A stretch of DNA of 64,000 nt from Chrysemys picta bellii (taxonomy: Eukaryota; Chordata; Testudines; Emydidae). Each line of letters opens with the position of its first letter. Position 1 is the stretch's first letter. The position numbers were made by a program, and so were the translations under genes. The notes under the pieces were generated by a model, which made no database searches, was not told the origin of the DNA, and saw nothing but the letters and a program-made list of their open reading frames with translations. Below are positions 1-12,685 of this stretch, piece after piece. The stretch covers positions 53,773,498-53,837,497 of the forward strand of contig NC_088791.1 of the NCBI RefSeq assembly GCF_011386835.1, given 5' to 3'.

Positions 1-2108
1 TCCACTTACACCAATCCTGAATTTGGCGTTAATGTCACTTTTTGACTTATTACACATTTCTAACTCACAATTGTCTCAAAGTCTGCCTTTCAGGAAATTT
101 AGCAACGTTTTCTCCTTCTCCCCGATTTCCCTGTATGTTTCTCTAGTTTTGGTCCCATTTTTGTGGCACTTCTCCCCTTTATTTCTAGTTTACAAAACAC
201 TGGTAGCTTCTTACAGAATGTATTCAGCTGACTAAGTGAATTATTGTTTTGTGTGTTGCCAGTTCACTAATCCCTTAAAGGCAAACCAAGAACCACAGTC
301 AAAGAGGTTACATTGATTCTCCCACAGAACGGGAGTCCAGCAACGTATTGTTCATTATTGTACTTATTCAGCAGGAGCATACAGCCAGCACTTTGAGTCC
401 TTTAGGAGGTTAATGTAGGATACCATGTGACCTGGCTCTGTTTGACAACTTGTCATCAAAACAAATTGCTGCAAATACCCCCAAACCATTTCCTATATAA
501 AAGCGTTTGAACAGATTTGTATCCAGGCAACAATTGTAAGCTTCTAGATAAATTGCTCATTGCTCCTAAATTAGTTGCAGCTAATTTCCCTGAGCAAATG
601 CAGCCTGCAAAGCCCTGATAAAGCAAACTGGTGAAAGCAAGTTTTAGGAAGACTGCCAATGTTGTCTGACTACATTTAGCCAGTTCTTTTTCCGTGGATT
701 TCAAATCTGAGGAAGTCACTAACTGGATCATCGGCAATGCATAATACACACAAACTCTGACTATAACATAGCCATTGACTGAGCAAAGTATTTCTCTTTT
801 CCTTTTGTGTGAATGTTGCCAATTTGCATTACTATAGCATTTTAATGATAACAAAACAAAATAGATAAAAGACAGCTGCAAGCACAATTTACTACAGTGT
901 GTAACAGGATTAACTCAAGATCTCAGAGCTACCATGACCACAATGGGACTGTCCCAGGTGACTTCAATTCATATAGCTGGCTACACACTGGATATTCCTT
1001 TTAGGCTGGGACTGGAGGTAAAGGGAAGGGATGGTGAAGTTTATGCTTTTGTCATAGATAGACCATTACTTTCTCTGTTTGAGGTCGGGACCTGGTTTGC
1101 TGGTGTGTGCTCTCAGAGGCTAATGGAACCCCCTGAGTTTCAGAGAGCTCTGAGGAAAGGTACTGTTTTGCTAACTGGGTCACTCTGTTAATGGCCTGGT
1201 GGTACTTTATAATGCTTTTGTTTTCTTCAGCCATTGACCCAGTGGTTCCTAAAGGCAGGCTTCCCAGTTTAATACTCTCAGGTCAGCACAATATTCAAAT
1301 GGCCTGTGACTGAGATAAAGAAGGTAAAAGGCTAAGGCACCTGTACCAAAAGTCCTGTTGTGAGTCTCACCGCTTGTGATACAGAGTTTTGAAATCCTTG
1401 ACTGTAACTGACCAGGAGGCAGTGAAAGGTTCCCAGGCCAATTCATCAGAACTTTGCGCGTAGTAAACAACCTGGATAACCCAGGCTGTTTACATCAGGT
1501 GACAGCCAAATTTTCCTTCCCTGTGAAATTGTCAAAGTATTTTGCTGGTGAGATCACTGAGATACTGCACTGTTTCCATTGTAGCAGAGCTTTACCCTAT
1601 TGGGAGAAATGCACAGTCTTCCCTGGTCAAGCTTCAGACAGTGTCTGTCACTCACTGAGGTGCTGGCAGGTGCACAGGATATGATATGTGCATTAGACTC
1701 AGGGCCCCCTTGGTTGGCAAAGGCCAGTGGGAAAGTATTGGGCCCATTACTAGAGTTTGGAATAAAATAATTGTCTTATTGGATGAAACCAGTTGGTTCA
1801 TGTAGATCAGTATCCGGTCTCTGGGAGTACCAGAGTGTTTAGAGGAAGGTGCAAGAAGCCACGCCATAAGCACCTACTTCCACTCAAAAGCCTTTTTGTC
1901 TTGACCTCACATATACGTGAGACTCTATTTTCATCACAAGGAGCACTTTAGTGTGCGTGTTTGTATATTGTATCTATCTATCCTTTTTTCCTTTTGTACT
2001 TAGATACTTTTACTTTTGAACTATAATCATGCTAGATGGCTGTATTTTTACATATAGGAAAGAAAGAAGACCTATTCATTAGACTTTGATAACAAATCTG
2101 ATTCCATC
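1..2108. other. unassigned AT-rich DNA, no gene recognised
   Basis: I see no recognisable gene or repeat family here. An 85-codon open frame at 934-1191 (+) begins in a fair Kozak context (accATGa) and looks mildly protein-like, but it matches no family I know and has no visible splice partners, so it is not called as a gene. Confidence 0.5.
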
Positions 2109-2113
2109 CACAT

Positions 2114-2831
2114 TGCCAGTTTCAGGGTAACTGCACCTGTATTCCCCCCTCTGCAGTCCACTCCACGATTACCTAATCAGGTCTCCAGCCATCACCTGTC
2201 TCTGGGCATGGATCCCCATCTCGCTGCTTTCTGACTGAGGTTTTTTAAGGCTGTACAGCTCCATGCCTTACTCTGTGATATCCCCAGTTGCACTGGCCTT
2301 TTGGCAGACTCAGTGCATTGCTCACTCTGTCTCTGAGAGTTATATCTAGTATATTGCCAACAGTTGCATGTTATCACACAGCTCTTTCTAAGAAAGTACA
2401 TTTATTCTTAAGGTAAAAGCATTACAGAACAAAACATATAAAAATAAAAGTACCTATACACATGCTAAAAGCTTACCAAAGATCACCCATCAGTCTTATG
2501 GGGCCCTAGTAGGTCAAAGTCTTTCTAATCTTTCCGTCCATTTGCTGGATCAGAACAAAGGCCCTGAGCCAGTTTAAACCCAGGCTTTTTATATCAAAAG
2601 TTATTTCTCTGTCTGTTGGTTTCTGGAAAACCCAGACCAGTATGTGCAGACATCCAAGGGGTGGTATTTCTCTGGAGGTGTTCACAATCTAAGTGATTCA
2701 CTTTAACCTCATTCCAGTTTAGTTCCTGGTGGAGCTGTGGGAACCCCTCACATACAGTGAAACAAACCATTCATAAATTTAATACAATATGGTCCCCCAA
2801 AATATTTCATGCAGTTGCAATTTCTGTCACA
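2114..2831. mobile_element. solo LTR, 718 bp, with 5-bp target duplication
   Basis: The segment begins TG and ends CA and is flanked on both sides by CACAT (2109-2113 and 2832-2836), the 5-bp duplication expected of an LTR retroelement or endogenous retrovirus integration. There is no internal coding region, so it is a solo LTR left by recombination. Orientation is uncertain. Boundaries come from the TG/CA ends and the exact duplication. Confidence 0.7.
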
Positions 2832-2878
2832 CACATTACTATAGAAGTGTGATGAGTAATAAAAAATAATATAAGTAT

Positions 2879-3081
2879 CAAGTATCAGGGGGTAGCCGTG
2901 TTAGTCTGTATCTACAAAAACAACAAGGAGTCTGGTGGCACCTTAAAGACTAACAGATTTATTTGGGCATAAGCTTTCATGGGTAAAAACCTCACTTCTT
3001 CGGATGAGGTTTTTACCTACGAAAGCTTATGCCCAAATAAATCTGTTAGTCTTTAAGGTGCCACCAGACTTCTTGTTGTTT
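2879..3081 (+). repeat. foldback SINE-like element with 12-bp target duplication
   Basis: The repeat starts with a head containing GTAGCCGTGTTAGTC and then forms a near-perfect inverted repeat: arm 2918-2998 reads back as 3003-3081. It is flanked by TAATATAAGTAT at 2867-2878 and 3082-3093, so the whole foldback was inserted as one unit, which fits LINE-mediated retrotransposition. The head sequence is of a kind I associate with abundant turtle repeats; the family name is not certain. Confidence 0.65.
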
Positions 3082-3093
3082 TAATATAAGTAT

Positions 3094-3640
3094 GAAACTG
3101 TGAATCTTCTGTATTTTCATATTTTTCCCCTCTCTCAATTTCTCCCAGCATTTCTCCATTTCACTCATTCAGGCATAAATCATTATTAATGCAAATGAAT
3201 CAATATGTAAACCTAAACCAATATTCACAGCCAAAACATCTATGCTAAAAATGGAGTTACGGTTGAGAGTACATATTAATATTATACAGTGAAGTACATA
3301 ACATGGATGTTTAATTATCCCCAAACCAAGCTTTATAAACCAAGGAAATGCAGAGTTAAGGGTAAATTTAAAAGGAATCCAAACTCATTAAGGTATGTAA
3401 ATGTACAATTAAGGTACCCAAAACAATCTTAGTTCTTCCCAGTACTGATGCCATGCAACAAATATATGATTATGACATTTTAATGTTTGTTGTCCCAGAT
3501 TAAATTAACCGGATTTCTAAAGAGATTTGATTTTTTTCTTTTTTTCTTTCACTCTTCCTGTTTCTCTGTCACATGTTTCTCTATCCACCGTTAGTACTTA
3601 CAAGGTCATGTTATAGAAAATGTCTTCTTTCTATATAAAA
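3094..3640. other. unassigned intergenic DNA
   Basis: AT-rich sequence without a recognisable coding region or repeat. Confidence 0.4.
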
Positions 3641-3843
3641 GAGACAAGGTGGGTGATGCAATTTCTTTTATTGAACCAACTTCTGCTGGTGAAAGAGACA
3701 AGCTTTCAAGCTCCACAGGATCTGAAGAAGAGCGCTGTGTAGCTTGAAAGCTTGTCTCTTTCACCAGCAGAAGTTGGTTCAATAACAGTTACCTCACCTA
3801 CCTTGCCCCTCTCATATCCTGTGACCAACACAGCTACAACAAC
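3641..3843. repeat. foldback interspersed repeat (GAGACAAGGTGG family)
   Basis: Arms of about 48 bp (around 3671-3718 and 3735-3783) are inverted copies around a short loop. The right edge has the ...ACACAGCTACAAC end. The same family recurs in a longer form at 16952-17312. Confidence 0.6.
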
Positions 3844-3955
3844 ACATCTTTGTATACAGCATTATTGCCAGTTAAAACATACACAGGAGCTTATTCTTGA
3901 ATATGGTAGGTATATATGATTTTACAGTATAATCTCATGAAGTTATGCAATAGGG

Positions 3956-4024
3956 GCCTGATCTAAAATCCATTGAAGTCAATGGGAATCTTTCCATTGA
4001 CTTCAGTGGGTTTTGGATCAGGCT
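3956..4024. repeat. short palindromic MITE-like repeat
   Basis: The sequence runs GCCTGATCTAAAATCC ... GGATCAGGC, with an internal inverted copy of CATTGAAGTCAATGG. It folds into one hairpin of about 70 bp. This is a common sauropsid palindromic repeat. A degenerate relative lies near 13850-13920. Confidence 0.6.
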
Positions 4025-5800
4025 TAAAGTGAGAAAATAGTTTATACAGAATACCTAGTTCTACCTCATTTCTAGACATTTTTTGGCCTTTCATTCTGAC
4101 TCAATGAATAAATGTGTAACAGGACCAAACCACATCTCTTAGCTTACTATTATTGTTTGTTAATAAGCACAAAGAACTCACTAGACTAATGCTGAAGTGG
4201 CATTAGATTTTGACTTAAATGGGGTCAGAATTCCTTCCATTGTGCCTCTGAGTTTGTATTGGGGCAGAGGCCACTACAGACTCCCGTTTTAAGGGTACAA
4301 CTGAATATTTTGCCAAGTGGTTCTGAAAGACTAGAAATAACACCTTTAATGTTACTTGCTATATCATGAATAATCTTCTGCAACCAGCAAAATTCAGATT
4401 GCTGCTATGGACAATCAATACATAAATAGGGGCTATTTTACAAGTAAAATTGACTCTGGTTTACAGCTTATCAGCTGTTACCACTTGCCATGAAAGCATA
4501 TCACCCTGTTATCGTATCAGCCTTGAAGGCTAGATTTGCCAAATGAGGTGGCCATGAAAAAATAGTCACTTTAAATAAGGCCCATTGTGCTTTGGGGAAA
4601 AATATACTTCTTGTGGTCACAGTAATAAATTCCATTCCTTTAGATCCTTTTCTATTAATCTAGTTTTCTTTCTTTGGTCTGGATTATTTCTGTTGATATT
4701 ACTAGTTTGTCTTTAAGATCTATCATTATACTTGTAGGGCTTCAACCGCAGTTGTGAAGCCACTTTAGAAAACCCCCACTTGTAAGCCTTCTGCAGACGT
4801 GTGTGTCATTTCTGGAAATTCCACCCCTCTCCCATAATTTTGTTCTAGGACAGAGACAAACATTTTCAGCTTTATTCTGTGGCACAAATGTGTCAAGCAA
4901 ACGGGTAGATTAAGTACCTCAATACTAAGCCAAAACTCTGTTTCCTATTAAGAGGCAGTTGTCCAAGTTAAGAAATATAGAGTTTGTAGTGGATTGTCTC
5001 TGGGAGTGGCCTGAGGAAAGCTGGAGAGGGAGGGAAAAAGCAATCAAAACCCCATACAGCATCCAACTAACTGTGCAAAGATATATGAGGGGTGGGTTGG
5101 GAGGGAAGGGACCAGAGAGGGAGGTTACTTCTTGAACCTTGAGCTCACCTTAAGGCCCTGAAGAATGAGATTTAGACTGACTCAATGCTACAGATAGTGT
5201 AGCTACAATCTAAAAGCTAGAGTGCATCCAGAAACAGCCTAGAATTTGTTTCTGCCTGTGAAAGTGATAGTTTTGCCCACCAGACACTCATATTTGACTA
5301 TCAAGTGAGAAAGGCAGAGAGGAAGGAGTAGAGGAGGGATTACAGTTATGAGATATAGGTACCAAATTGCTTATCTGAATATTTAGAGGCAATTATTGGC
5401 TCTGGTTGCTCCAGAAATGAATTGGTAATAGATTCATTCCTACCCACTTCAAAAGAGACCAAAGAATGTGTTTGGGGAAGGAGACACAAGAAACATCAGG
5501 CAGTCTGAACTCAGATACTTGGGGGCTTCCACTAGCAAATGAATGAGACGAGCATCCAGTAATGTGCAAGAGGGGACTGTTAAAAATCTGTTATCAAACT
5601 GGAGGGAGGGTTGGGTGACTCTCAATCATTCTTTTCTGGATGCTGCTAGGTCTGGACCAAGAGGCTTTATCTTTGGGACACAAGAATTCCTCTGAGGAAC
5701 AAACTGTTGGCTTCTGAAATGGGTCAAGTTGCACCAAATGGCAGTAATTAGAAAAAAAAATCCCAGGGCAGGATCCCCAGAAATCCCATTCCAAGGTTTA

Positions 5801-5802
<2 letters not shown>
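4025..5802. other. unassigned intergenic DNA
   Basis: No gene, RNA or repeat that I can name is supported between the palindrome and the CA microsatellite. Confidence 0.4.

Positions 5803-5839
<37 letters not shown>
5803..5839. repeat. (CA)n microsatellite
   Basis: An uninterrupted CA dinucleotide run of about 37 bp. Open frames crossing it are artefacts. Confidence 0.95.
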
Positions 5840-5841
<2 letters not shown>

Positions 5842-6224
5842 TGGTTTTATGTAAGATGACTATTTTGATAGACTAGCCATGTTTCAGGAATAAATAAGCA
5901 GAAGCATTTTTTTGCAAAGGGCAGGTTGGTGTAAGTTTGTTTCCCAAATGGCATTGCTTCGTTCCTTGGCTGCGTTTAAGAGAAAGCATTTCTGTTAAAT
6001 TGCTAAACTGTGCCCTGCCTTCCAAACATATACATGCTTACAATCAGCTGAGTTTAATAAGAGTAACAGTCTTCCCAACTCTTACAATTTTATTGTGATG
6101 TTTGTTTGATGTTCTACATAAAGCCCCAGCTTCTGGAATAAAGAGATTGCAAGAGAATCTCAGCTTTCAAGTAAGGTTCTCATCCTCATAGTGACAGAAA
6201 AAAGAAAAATGTGATCCAAGTGCA

Positions 6225-6860
6225 CCCTGAAGGCTCAAAACAAAGGAGAAAAACAAAAATCAGCAGGTCCAGATAAACTGAATCCAAGAATTTTAGAGGA
6301 GCTGGCTGAGGAGGTTACTGAGCTATTAATGTTGATTTTCAATATGTCTTGGAGCACTGGGGAAGTTCCAGAACAAAGCTAATGTTGTGCCAAAATTTTA
6401 AAAGGATAAAAAGTGATTTGAAGCTTGTCAATCTGACATAGATCCTGGGTCAATTAATGGAGCAGCTGATACAAGGCCTGATTAATAAGAATTAAAGGAG
6501 GATTATATAATTAATGCCAATAAACATGGGTTTATGGAAAATAGATCCTATCCAAGTAACTTGATTTTTAATGGGATTACAAGCTTAGATGATAAAGATA
6601 ATAATGTTGTGTAATATACTTAGACTTCTGTAAGGAGTTTGAGTTAGTACCACACAACATTTTGATTAAAAAACTAGAATATTACACACATTAAATGAAT
6701 TAGAAGCTGGCTAATTGATAGGTCTCAAGATGTAATTGTAAACAGGACCTCATCATCGGGCAGGTGTGTTTGTAGTGAAGTCCTGCAGGGACTGGTTCTT
6801 AGCCCTGTGCAGTTTAACATTTTTATCAATGACCTGGAAGAACGCAAAATCACTCTCTGA
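6225..6860 (+). mobile_element. CR1 LINE fragment (reverse transcriptase region), first part
   Basis: Plus-strand translation shows decayed CR1 reverse-transcriptase text: a stretch around 6262-6380 corresponding to the start of the RT domain (PDKLNPRILEELAEE-like), and around 6785-6845 the conserved VLGPVQFNIFINDLEE-like block. Frameshifts and stops are frequent, so this is an old dead copy. It is broken by the LTR fragment at 6861-7470 and resumes at 7471. Confidence 0.7.
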
Positions 6861-7470
6861 TGCTGAGCCAGTGAGGGTGAAGTGGTTGACCTGAAAGCAG
6901 CCTCTAGGGAAATATTAGAAGAGTATTGAATGGTAAACAGGGCCATTCCTTGTTAGTTATCAAAGCCATGTTAAGTACTAAAATCCTTGACATGTAGACC
7001 TGTATCGTTAGGGGGGTCAATAAAAGATACTAAGTGTATTTGTTTGTTTTTACTTATGTCTTGTATAAGTTAAACAATGTGATCTAATTAGTTTGTAGAT
7101 GCTAAACTTCTGTTCCTGTCTATAAGGTGTCATTACTGTATTCTATTGATTCAGAGATCAAAAGGGGATATTACCATTTAGATAGGACTTGTGGTGTAAT
7201 ATTATTGTCTTCATTTCTCCTTGAAATTTGTGACTCCACATAGTAAAACTACCTGTGAAATGTCTGAAAGGTTGATTGCCCGATGCTAATGAATGCAACT
7301 AGTTACTGGTGTAAGTCTAGGAAATAGGGATTAGCTTCAAAGCAACAATGTACATTACCTGTTCTTCATCCAAGGAAGGCCTGCTATGATCATTTGCTGT
7401 CAAGAGATTTATCTGCTGAGCTTTAAGCTATAAAGGAAGTTTCAGGTCTGATCCTTGCAGTGACTCTGAA
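6861..7470 (+). mobile_element. LTR fragment (same family as 18898-21312 and 43037-49150)
   Basis: The order of matching blocks is the same as in the two larger copies: GGCCATTCCTTGTTAGTTAT, CAAAGCCATGTTAAGTA, then GCTAATGAATGCAACTAGTTAC, CTTCAAAGCAACAATG. Only the first half of the LTR is present. It interrupts a CR1 copy and appears to replace about 240 bp of it. Confidence 0.6.
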
Positions 7471-7665
7471 AGAGATTTGGGTGTCATGGTGGCTAATCAG
7501 CTGAATATGAGCTCCCAGTGTGATGCTGTGGCCAAGAGGGCTAATGGAATCTTTGGATGCATAAACGTGGGAATCTTGAGTAGGAGTAGAGAGGTTATTT
7601 TACCTCTGTTATTTAGCAGTGGTGTGACTGCTGCTGGAATATTGTCAGCAAATTAGTTAAGCATA
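7471..7665 (+). mobile_element. CR1 LINE fragment, continuation
   Basis: Translation recovers the conserved CR1 block beginning EKDLGVMVANQLNMSSQCD and running through the NGIFGC motif, in the same orientation as 6225-6860. This is the expected next part of the same ORF2 after the LTR interruption. Confidence 0.65.
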
Positions 7666-9529
7666 ACCTCCACTGACTGAATCTACACAGGCCACTGTTA
7701 ATCAGCCTGCAGTTGTCCTCCCAAGCAGGGCAGTCCTGCAGTCAGAGCAATTGCCTTTCTTCAAGCCTAACAGTATTTTAAACTATTACATATTTAATGA
7801 TAACCAGAGAAGGGCAGAGACTGTTAACTCTAGTAGGATTTTGCTTAAATTATGCCTCTGATGCTTCTTTCCAGCCTTCAGGACTCTTCCAAACACACAA
7901 AACTCAACATATTAATAAAGGTTCCAAGTTTTCCTGGCTTACTTCCTTGATAACAAATTATCTCATCAACTCTACACTACTTGCCATCTCTTTCTCTCCC
8001 TTGAGAAAATCGATATATTTCTGAATGGGGGCGGGGAGAGAAACCATCTTCAGATTCTCCCCCCATACTAAATATACAGGTAACTAACATTTTATATTGT
8101 ATATTTATACAGGTAACTAACAGCAACAGGTGGTAGTTGTATTGGAAATGTCTCTCTTATCCATTGTAGCTATAATCAGCACACACACAGAGATGCACAT
8201 TAGCAGATGCCCACTTGTGGAACCTTTAACCACAAGGGGTGAGAATTTTAGCAAGTAGTTCCACTGACTTCAGTGCAGCAGCTTGCATGAGTCAGTGCTC
8301 ACCTGTTCTACATCAAGCCCTGTGTAATGATCAGGGCTTGCTTCTACAACTGTCAGTCACACATAGTACCACCTTATACTGGGAGTATTCTCATAATTTT
8401 CTTTTTACATTTAATTCTGCAGGACCTAGACCATTAGCCACAATGAGCCCCCTCTGCAAATATAGAGGGTGCATACAGCTGTCCTATGTAAGGAGCTGAA
8501 GATTGCCCTGGCATGAGAGTATCCACAGATGGCATAGAGCCAAGTATGACATTCTCTTCCACTCATCCCCCAGCGTGTTAGGTGTAATAGCCCAAAGGGG
8601 GCTGTTACAAACTGGCACAATTTAGAGAAAATCTTGGGGATGCTTTAAATTGTGCCAGGGTCTGAACTGGCTTCCGGGGGACCATGGGAATCAGGGCAAG
8701 GAAAAATGGCCTTTACCCTCTAACTGGTAAGCTGTGTGCTGCTCTAGCCCACATTGCAGTAGCTTTATGCAGCTCAGAAAAACAAACTGGACAATGACAT
8801 TTCAGTGATTCCTGCTGACACTCACAGAGTGCAGTAATAACAACTGTCACAGATGGCAGGATTCTGATCCTCCTGTGACAGTTCACTAGATCATTTACTC
8901 CAGCCATCTTCCTATACATATCTCTCATGTTCTGTGATTTGTTTTATGTTGTCTGAATTGAAATGCATTTGCCAGAGGAAAAATTAGTTCTATCTAGCCA
9001 TTTCAAATGATGACAGCATTTTCAGATAATAGTATACATCAACTGTTGGACACTAACAGCCCTATTTGGGAGACAGTTACTGTCAGACTGTCACTAAAAG
9101 TTAGCAAGAATTGAAGCAAATGCAAGAGCAGAAATGTACATAGTTCCATTGTTCTGTTGGGGGTTGGGTGAAACCTCCTTGAAACTGGTAGGCATAACAA
9201 TTGCTTTTTACATTTATTCTGAATGAAAGGCAATTAAGTTCCTGTGTGGAATCGATAGCTGAAACAAAAGAAACCACCAAGTAAAAGACACGGGCCACAT
9301 GCAAGGCTGGTTAGGAATCTGAGCATGTGGGTAGAGGGATTTCACTGGGGGCGTCATAAAATGCAAAGGGATGGGTATTGTTTGATGAAATTGTGAGTGT
9401 GACAGAGAGAGAAGCAGAAGAAACACCAGAGGCAGCAAGGAATCACCAGAGACTGCCAGAGAAGCACTTGTAGTGTGACCCTGAGGGGGGAAAAAAGCTA
9501 AGAGAAATAAATAGCCAGCAAATTTTAAA
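7666..9529. other. unassigned intergenic DNA
   Basis: No recognisable gene. Short frames at 8239-8499 (+) and 9214-9558 (-) have no family features and are not called. Confidence 0.4.
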
Positions 9530-9815
9530 AAAATCAAAGGAAGTATTTCTTCACACAACAGTCAACCTGTGGAACTTGTTGCCAGAAGATGTTGTGAAGG
9601 CAAAAACTATACCTGGATTCAGATAAGAATTAGATAAATTCAGGGACAGTAAGTCCATCAATGGCTATTAGCCAAGATGGTCAGGGATACAACACCATGC
9701 TTTGGGTGTCCCTAACCTCTGACTGCCAGAAACTGGGACTGGACAGGGGACAGATCACCCGATAATTGTCCTGTTCTGTTAATTCCCTCTGAAACACCTA
9801 GCATTGGCCACTTAC
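9530..9815 (+). mobile_element. CR1 LINE 3' end fragment
   Basis: It matches the CR1 ORF2 C-terminus and 3' tail in plus orientation: a block for GSIsSFTQQSTCGTCCQKML-type text around 9540-9600, degraded and frameshifted, followed by the typical tail (GGCTATTAGCCAAGATGG at 9662-9679, then the CAGATCACC block). It is an old 5'-truncated copy. Confidence 0.7.
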
Positions 9816-10131
9816 ATTAAAGAGCACTTTTGGGCAGAGTGCTGGATAGAAAGGGGTTTGGAAATGTGAGCAAAGAAGCTGTCTCCTGTTTGATACCTAC
9901 TGTGTTCAAGGAAATAGGTACACACCGTATCAGAGAAATAGCTGACTCCATCATCAATTCCTCTTCCTAACAGAAACAACCTGAAAGACCTTGGATATTG
10001 GCTAACCACTCAGGTCAAAAATATTAGCAGCACGTTTGAAAACTCCTTTGGTCTCTGCATACAAAACAGCATCTCATTGATATAACCTAAAGGTGTTTCA
10101 TCCCAAAGATAACTACTGACCGTAACATTTA

Positions 10132-10407
10132 GAGTATGTCTACACCAGAGCAGGAAAGTGTAATTTCCAGCTCTGGAAGATATACCCAAACTAGCTGTGA
10201 TTGATCTAGCATGCTAAAAATACACGGGTAACCACAGCAGTAGAGGGGCTAGCCACCCAAGTACATACCTAGGGTCTTAGATGGAATTGTACTCAGGACA
10301 GCTAGCCCACACTGCAGCAGCTACCCTTCTATTTTCAGCACACGAGCTTAATCAGGTATGTCTACTTGATCTGGAAATTACCTTCCAGCTCCAGTGTAGA
10401 CATGCCC
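10132..10407. mobile_element. Harbinger-type MITE with TTA duplication
   Basis: Terminal inverted repeats GAGTATGTCTACAC and GTGTAGACATGCCC flank a 276-bp non-coding element. TTA lies on both sides (10129-10131 and 10408-10410), the 3-bp TWA duplication typical of PIF/Harbinger transposons. It is non-autonomous. Confidence 0.75.
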
Positions 10408-10414
10408 TTACTTA

Positions 10415-10670
10415 GGCCCAGTCTAGACCTAAATATTAGGCTGACTTAACAATGTCACCCAGGGCTGTATAAAATTTTGCACCCTCTGCAACGTAGTTAG
10501 GTTGACGTAATCCCCAATGCAGACATAGCTAGATTGATGGAAGAATCCTTCCATCAACTAATGGCAAAAACCATTCCATCATCATAGTAAGTGTCTGCTC
10601 TATGACACTACAGTGATGGAGCTACAGTGCTGCAGCTGGGCCATTGGAGCGTCGTAGTGTAGCCATGCCT
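10415..10670. mobile_element. second Harbinger-type MITE, directly adjacent
   Basis: The ends GGCCCAGTCTAGAC and GTGTAGCCATGCCT are imperfect inverted repeats of the Harbinger GTCTACAC type, with TTA at 10412-10414 and 10671-10673. It has no coding capacity. It starts only a few bases after the previous MITE. Confidence 0.6.
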
Positions 10671-10673
10671 TTA

Positions 10674-12685
10674 ATATGTATATCAGGCTCCCACGATGTG
10701 AAAACAAAATGCTACAGAGCAGGGTTTGGGCTAGTCTACTCACAGCTTTTGTTCTGCTTTCACTCTATGGGTTTCGAAACCAATAGATACTTAATGTAGT
10801 ACAAACCACTAGTATGGATGCAGTTATATCAATGCTTATATGGGTATAGCAGGTCAGCCCTCTGAAGACACCATCACCTTAAGTACGCCCACACAGGTAT
10901 ACAGAGACTCAGCAATTTCAATATAAACTCACTTTTACTGAGACAGCAACTGCTCAGCCTAGTATCCTTTCATTATCAGTGTTTGTCAGATGGGGAAGCA
11001 AAGGGAAAGATAGATTTCCGGTTCGCTGTGTTTGTCTAAGCCTGCCTCCATACCTGGCAAAGACCCTCTGGCCCTTTTATTTTATATCAGCTTCTGTGAT
11101 TCAGAGCACTTTAGGACAGCAACCAAATTGGCTTTGACAGCTAGTCCACAAAAGGCAGCAAAATACAGCATATGTGCATATGTCCCTCAATTAGAATGGT
11201 TTCAGCATTTGTTTCAGGTCAGCTTTAGAACTGGAAAGGAGGGTCTTGCCAATGACGGATCCCTGAAAAATCATTATCCAATAAAAATGTTGCTAACAAG
11301 ACTGCCAGCTAATCAACTAGTCAACCTATGTTATTATACCTTGTTGTAGAGCGATGAGGGGATAAGAGATTACATTTCCTTTTTCTCAATGGTACAAACC
11401 TCTCTTAAGAGCTAGGCAGCACTACAAAGGAGCTCACCACCAGTTCTTCCCACTGGCTTTCTTATTTTTGTCTATCTTGTATGTCACATGCTGACTAGAT
11501 ACAGCACAGTAACTAAACACAAGGCATATTTATTCCTCCCTTTACAGTTTGTGCGCATCCCTACTGAGGGTGGGAAGGTTTTTCAGTAATCTGTGCTTTC
11601 TTATGGGTAATGACTAGCAGTTTAGCTTTATTCATCATTTAAGAGGCTATTTTGCATTTGTTACCAACAGCTCACACACTATGGCCTCACCTTTCCTAAA
11701 AATACTTCACATATTAGACATTTCCCCTCCTCTAGAGAGAAGGGCAAAGAAAAGTGATATTCTGCTTCTCAATCCAGCTCCACTAGACACACCCACTTTA
11801 AACCATATAGAAATCTCCCACACTTAAAGGGTGAAATTCACCCCTCTGCAGAGAGCCCTCCAAAGGCCTATAGATCACTTACCTATAGATCACTTAATTC
11901 CTCAAAATAGACTCAACAGTAACTACGAAGAAATTGCACATTTCCTGTCAACAGATCTGCTCCCTCTGTGTACATAGTTATGGAGTTTAGTGACAAAAAA
12001 ACCAAGCTTGCATTACTTTTACTCCTGTTAGCACTGCAAAGTAGACACAGCTATGGGAGAGTGATCTGGATTCTATTCTGGTTCATCCCTGCCCATCCTG
12101 GCTAATAGCTATTGATAGTTCCTGCTAGCCTCTGATACCTTATTAGCAATGTATTTTTAGTAGAGAATTTGTAAGAAACCACCCACTTGCAAATAAAACT
12201 GCAGGAATTGTATGAGCAGTGGAAGAACTCTCTCTTCCCATGCAGAGTCCAACATGATCCTTAGTCATTTCTTTTAAATATAAAATGTCTGAAACTTGTT
12301 AATTAATTTCCCTTCATACTGTGTTTTGGCCTTCATCTCTACTTGTGCTTTACCACAAAAGCTGAAACAAAACCTCAAAGAAAGTGATTACTAGAGCTGC
12401 CAGAAACAGGAACACTGGAAATAAATTGAATTTCATGGGTTTTTTGAGTGCTTCCAAAGGTGCTACCATCAAAAACAACCTTCCAAAGCAGTCAGCATGA
12501 TAATTAATCCAACAATAACCTCAGTAACTCTCCAGTGTAAGTTTACATTAAAAAACCTTCTGTTACTCAGGCTGTAGAACAAAAAAAGACATAAAATATC
12601 AACTACCACCCTTACTGCATATCCCTTAACAGGTAATCATCACATGATCCATTCCCTGTCACTCATTCCTATTCTGACAAACAGA
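10674..12685. other. unassigned intergenic DNA
   Basis: No gene recognised. There is a small tandem copy of CCTATAGATCACTTA near 11869-11898. A 34-bp CR1 tail fragment at 12086-12119 is identical to 12699-12732. Confidence 0.4.

Noticed and set aside
5594..5835. Frames with a VCVCVC run
   Set aside because: Translation of a CA microsatellite.
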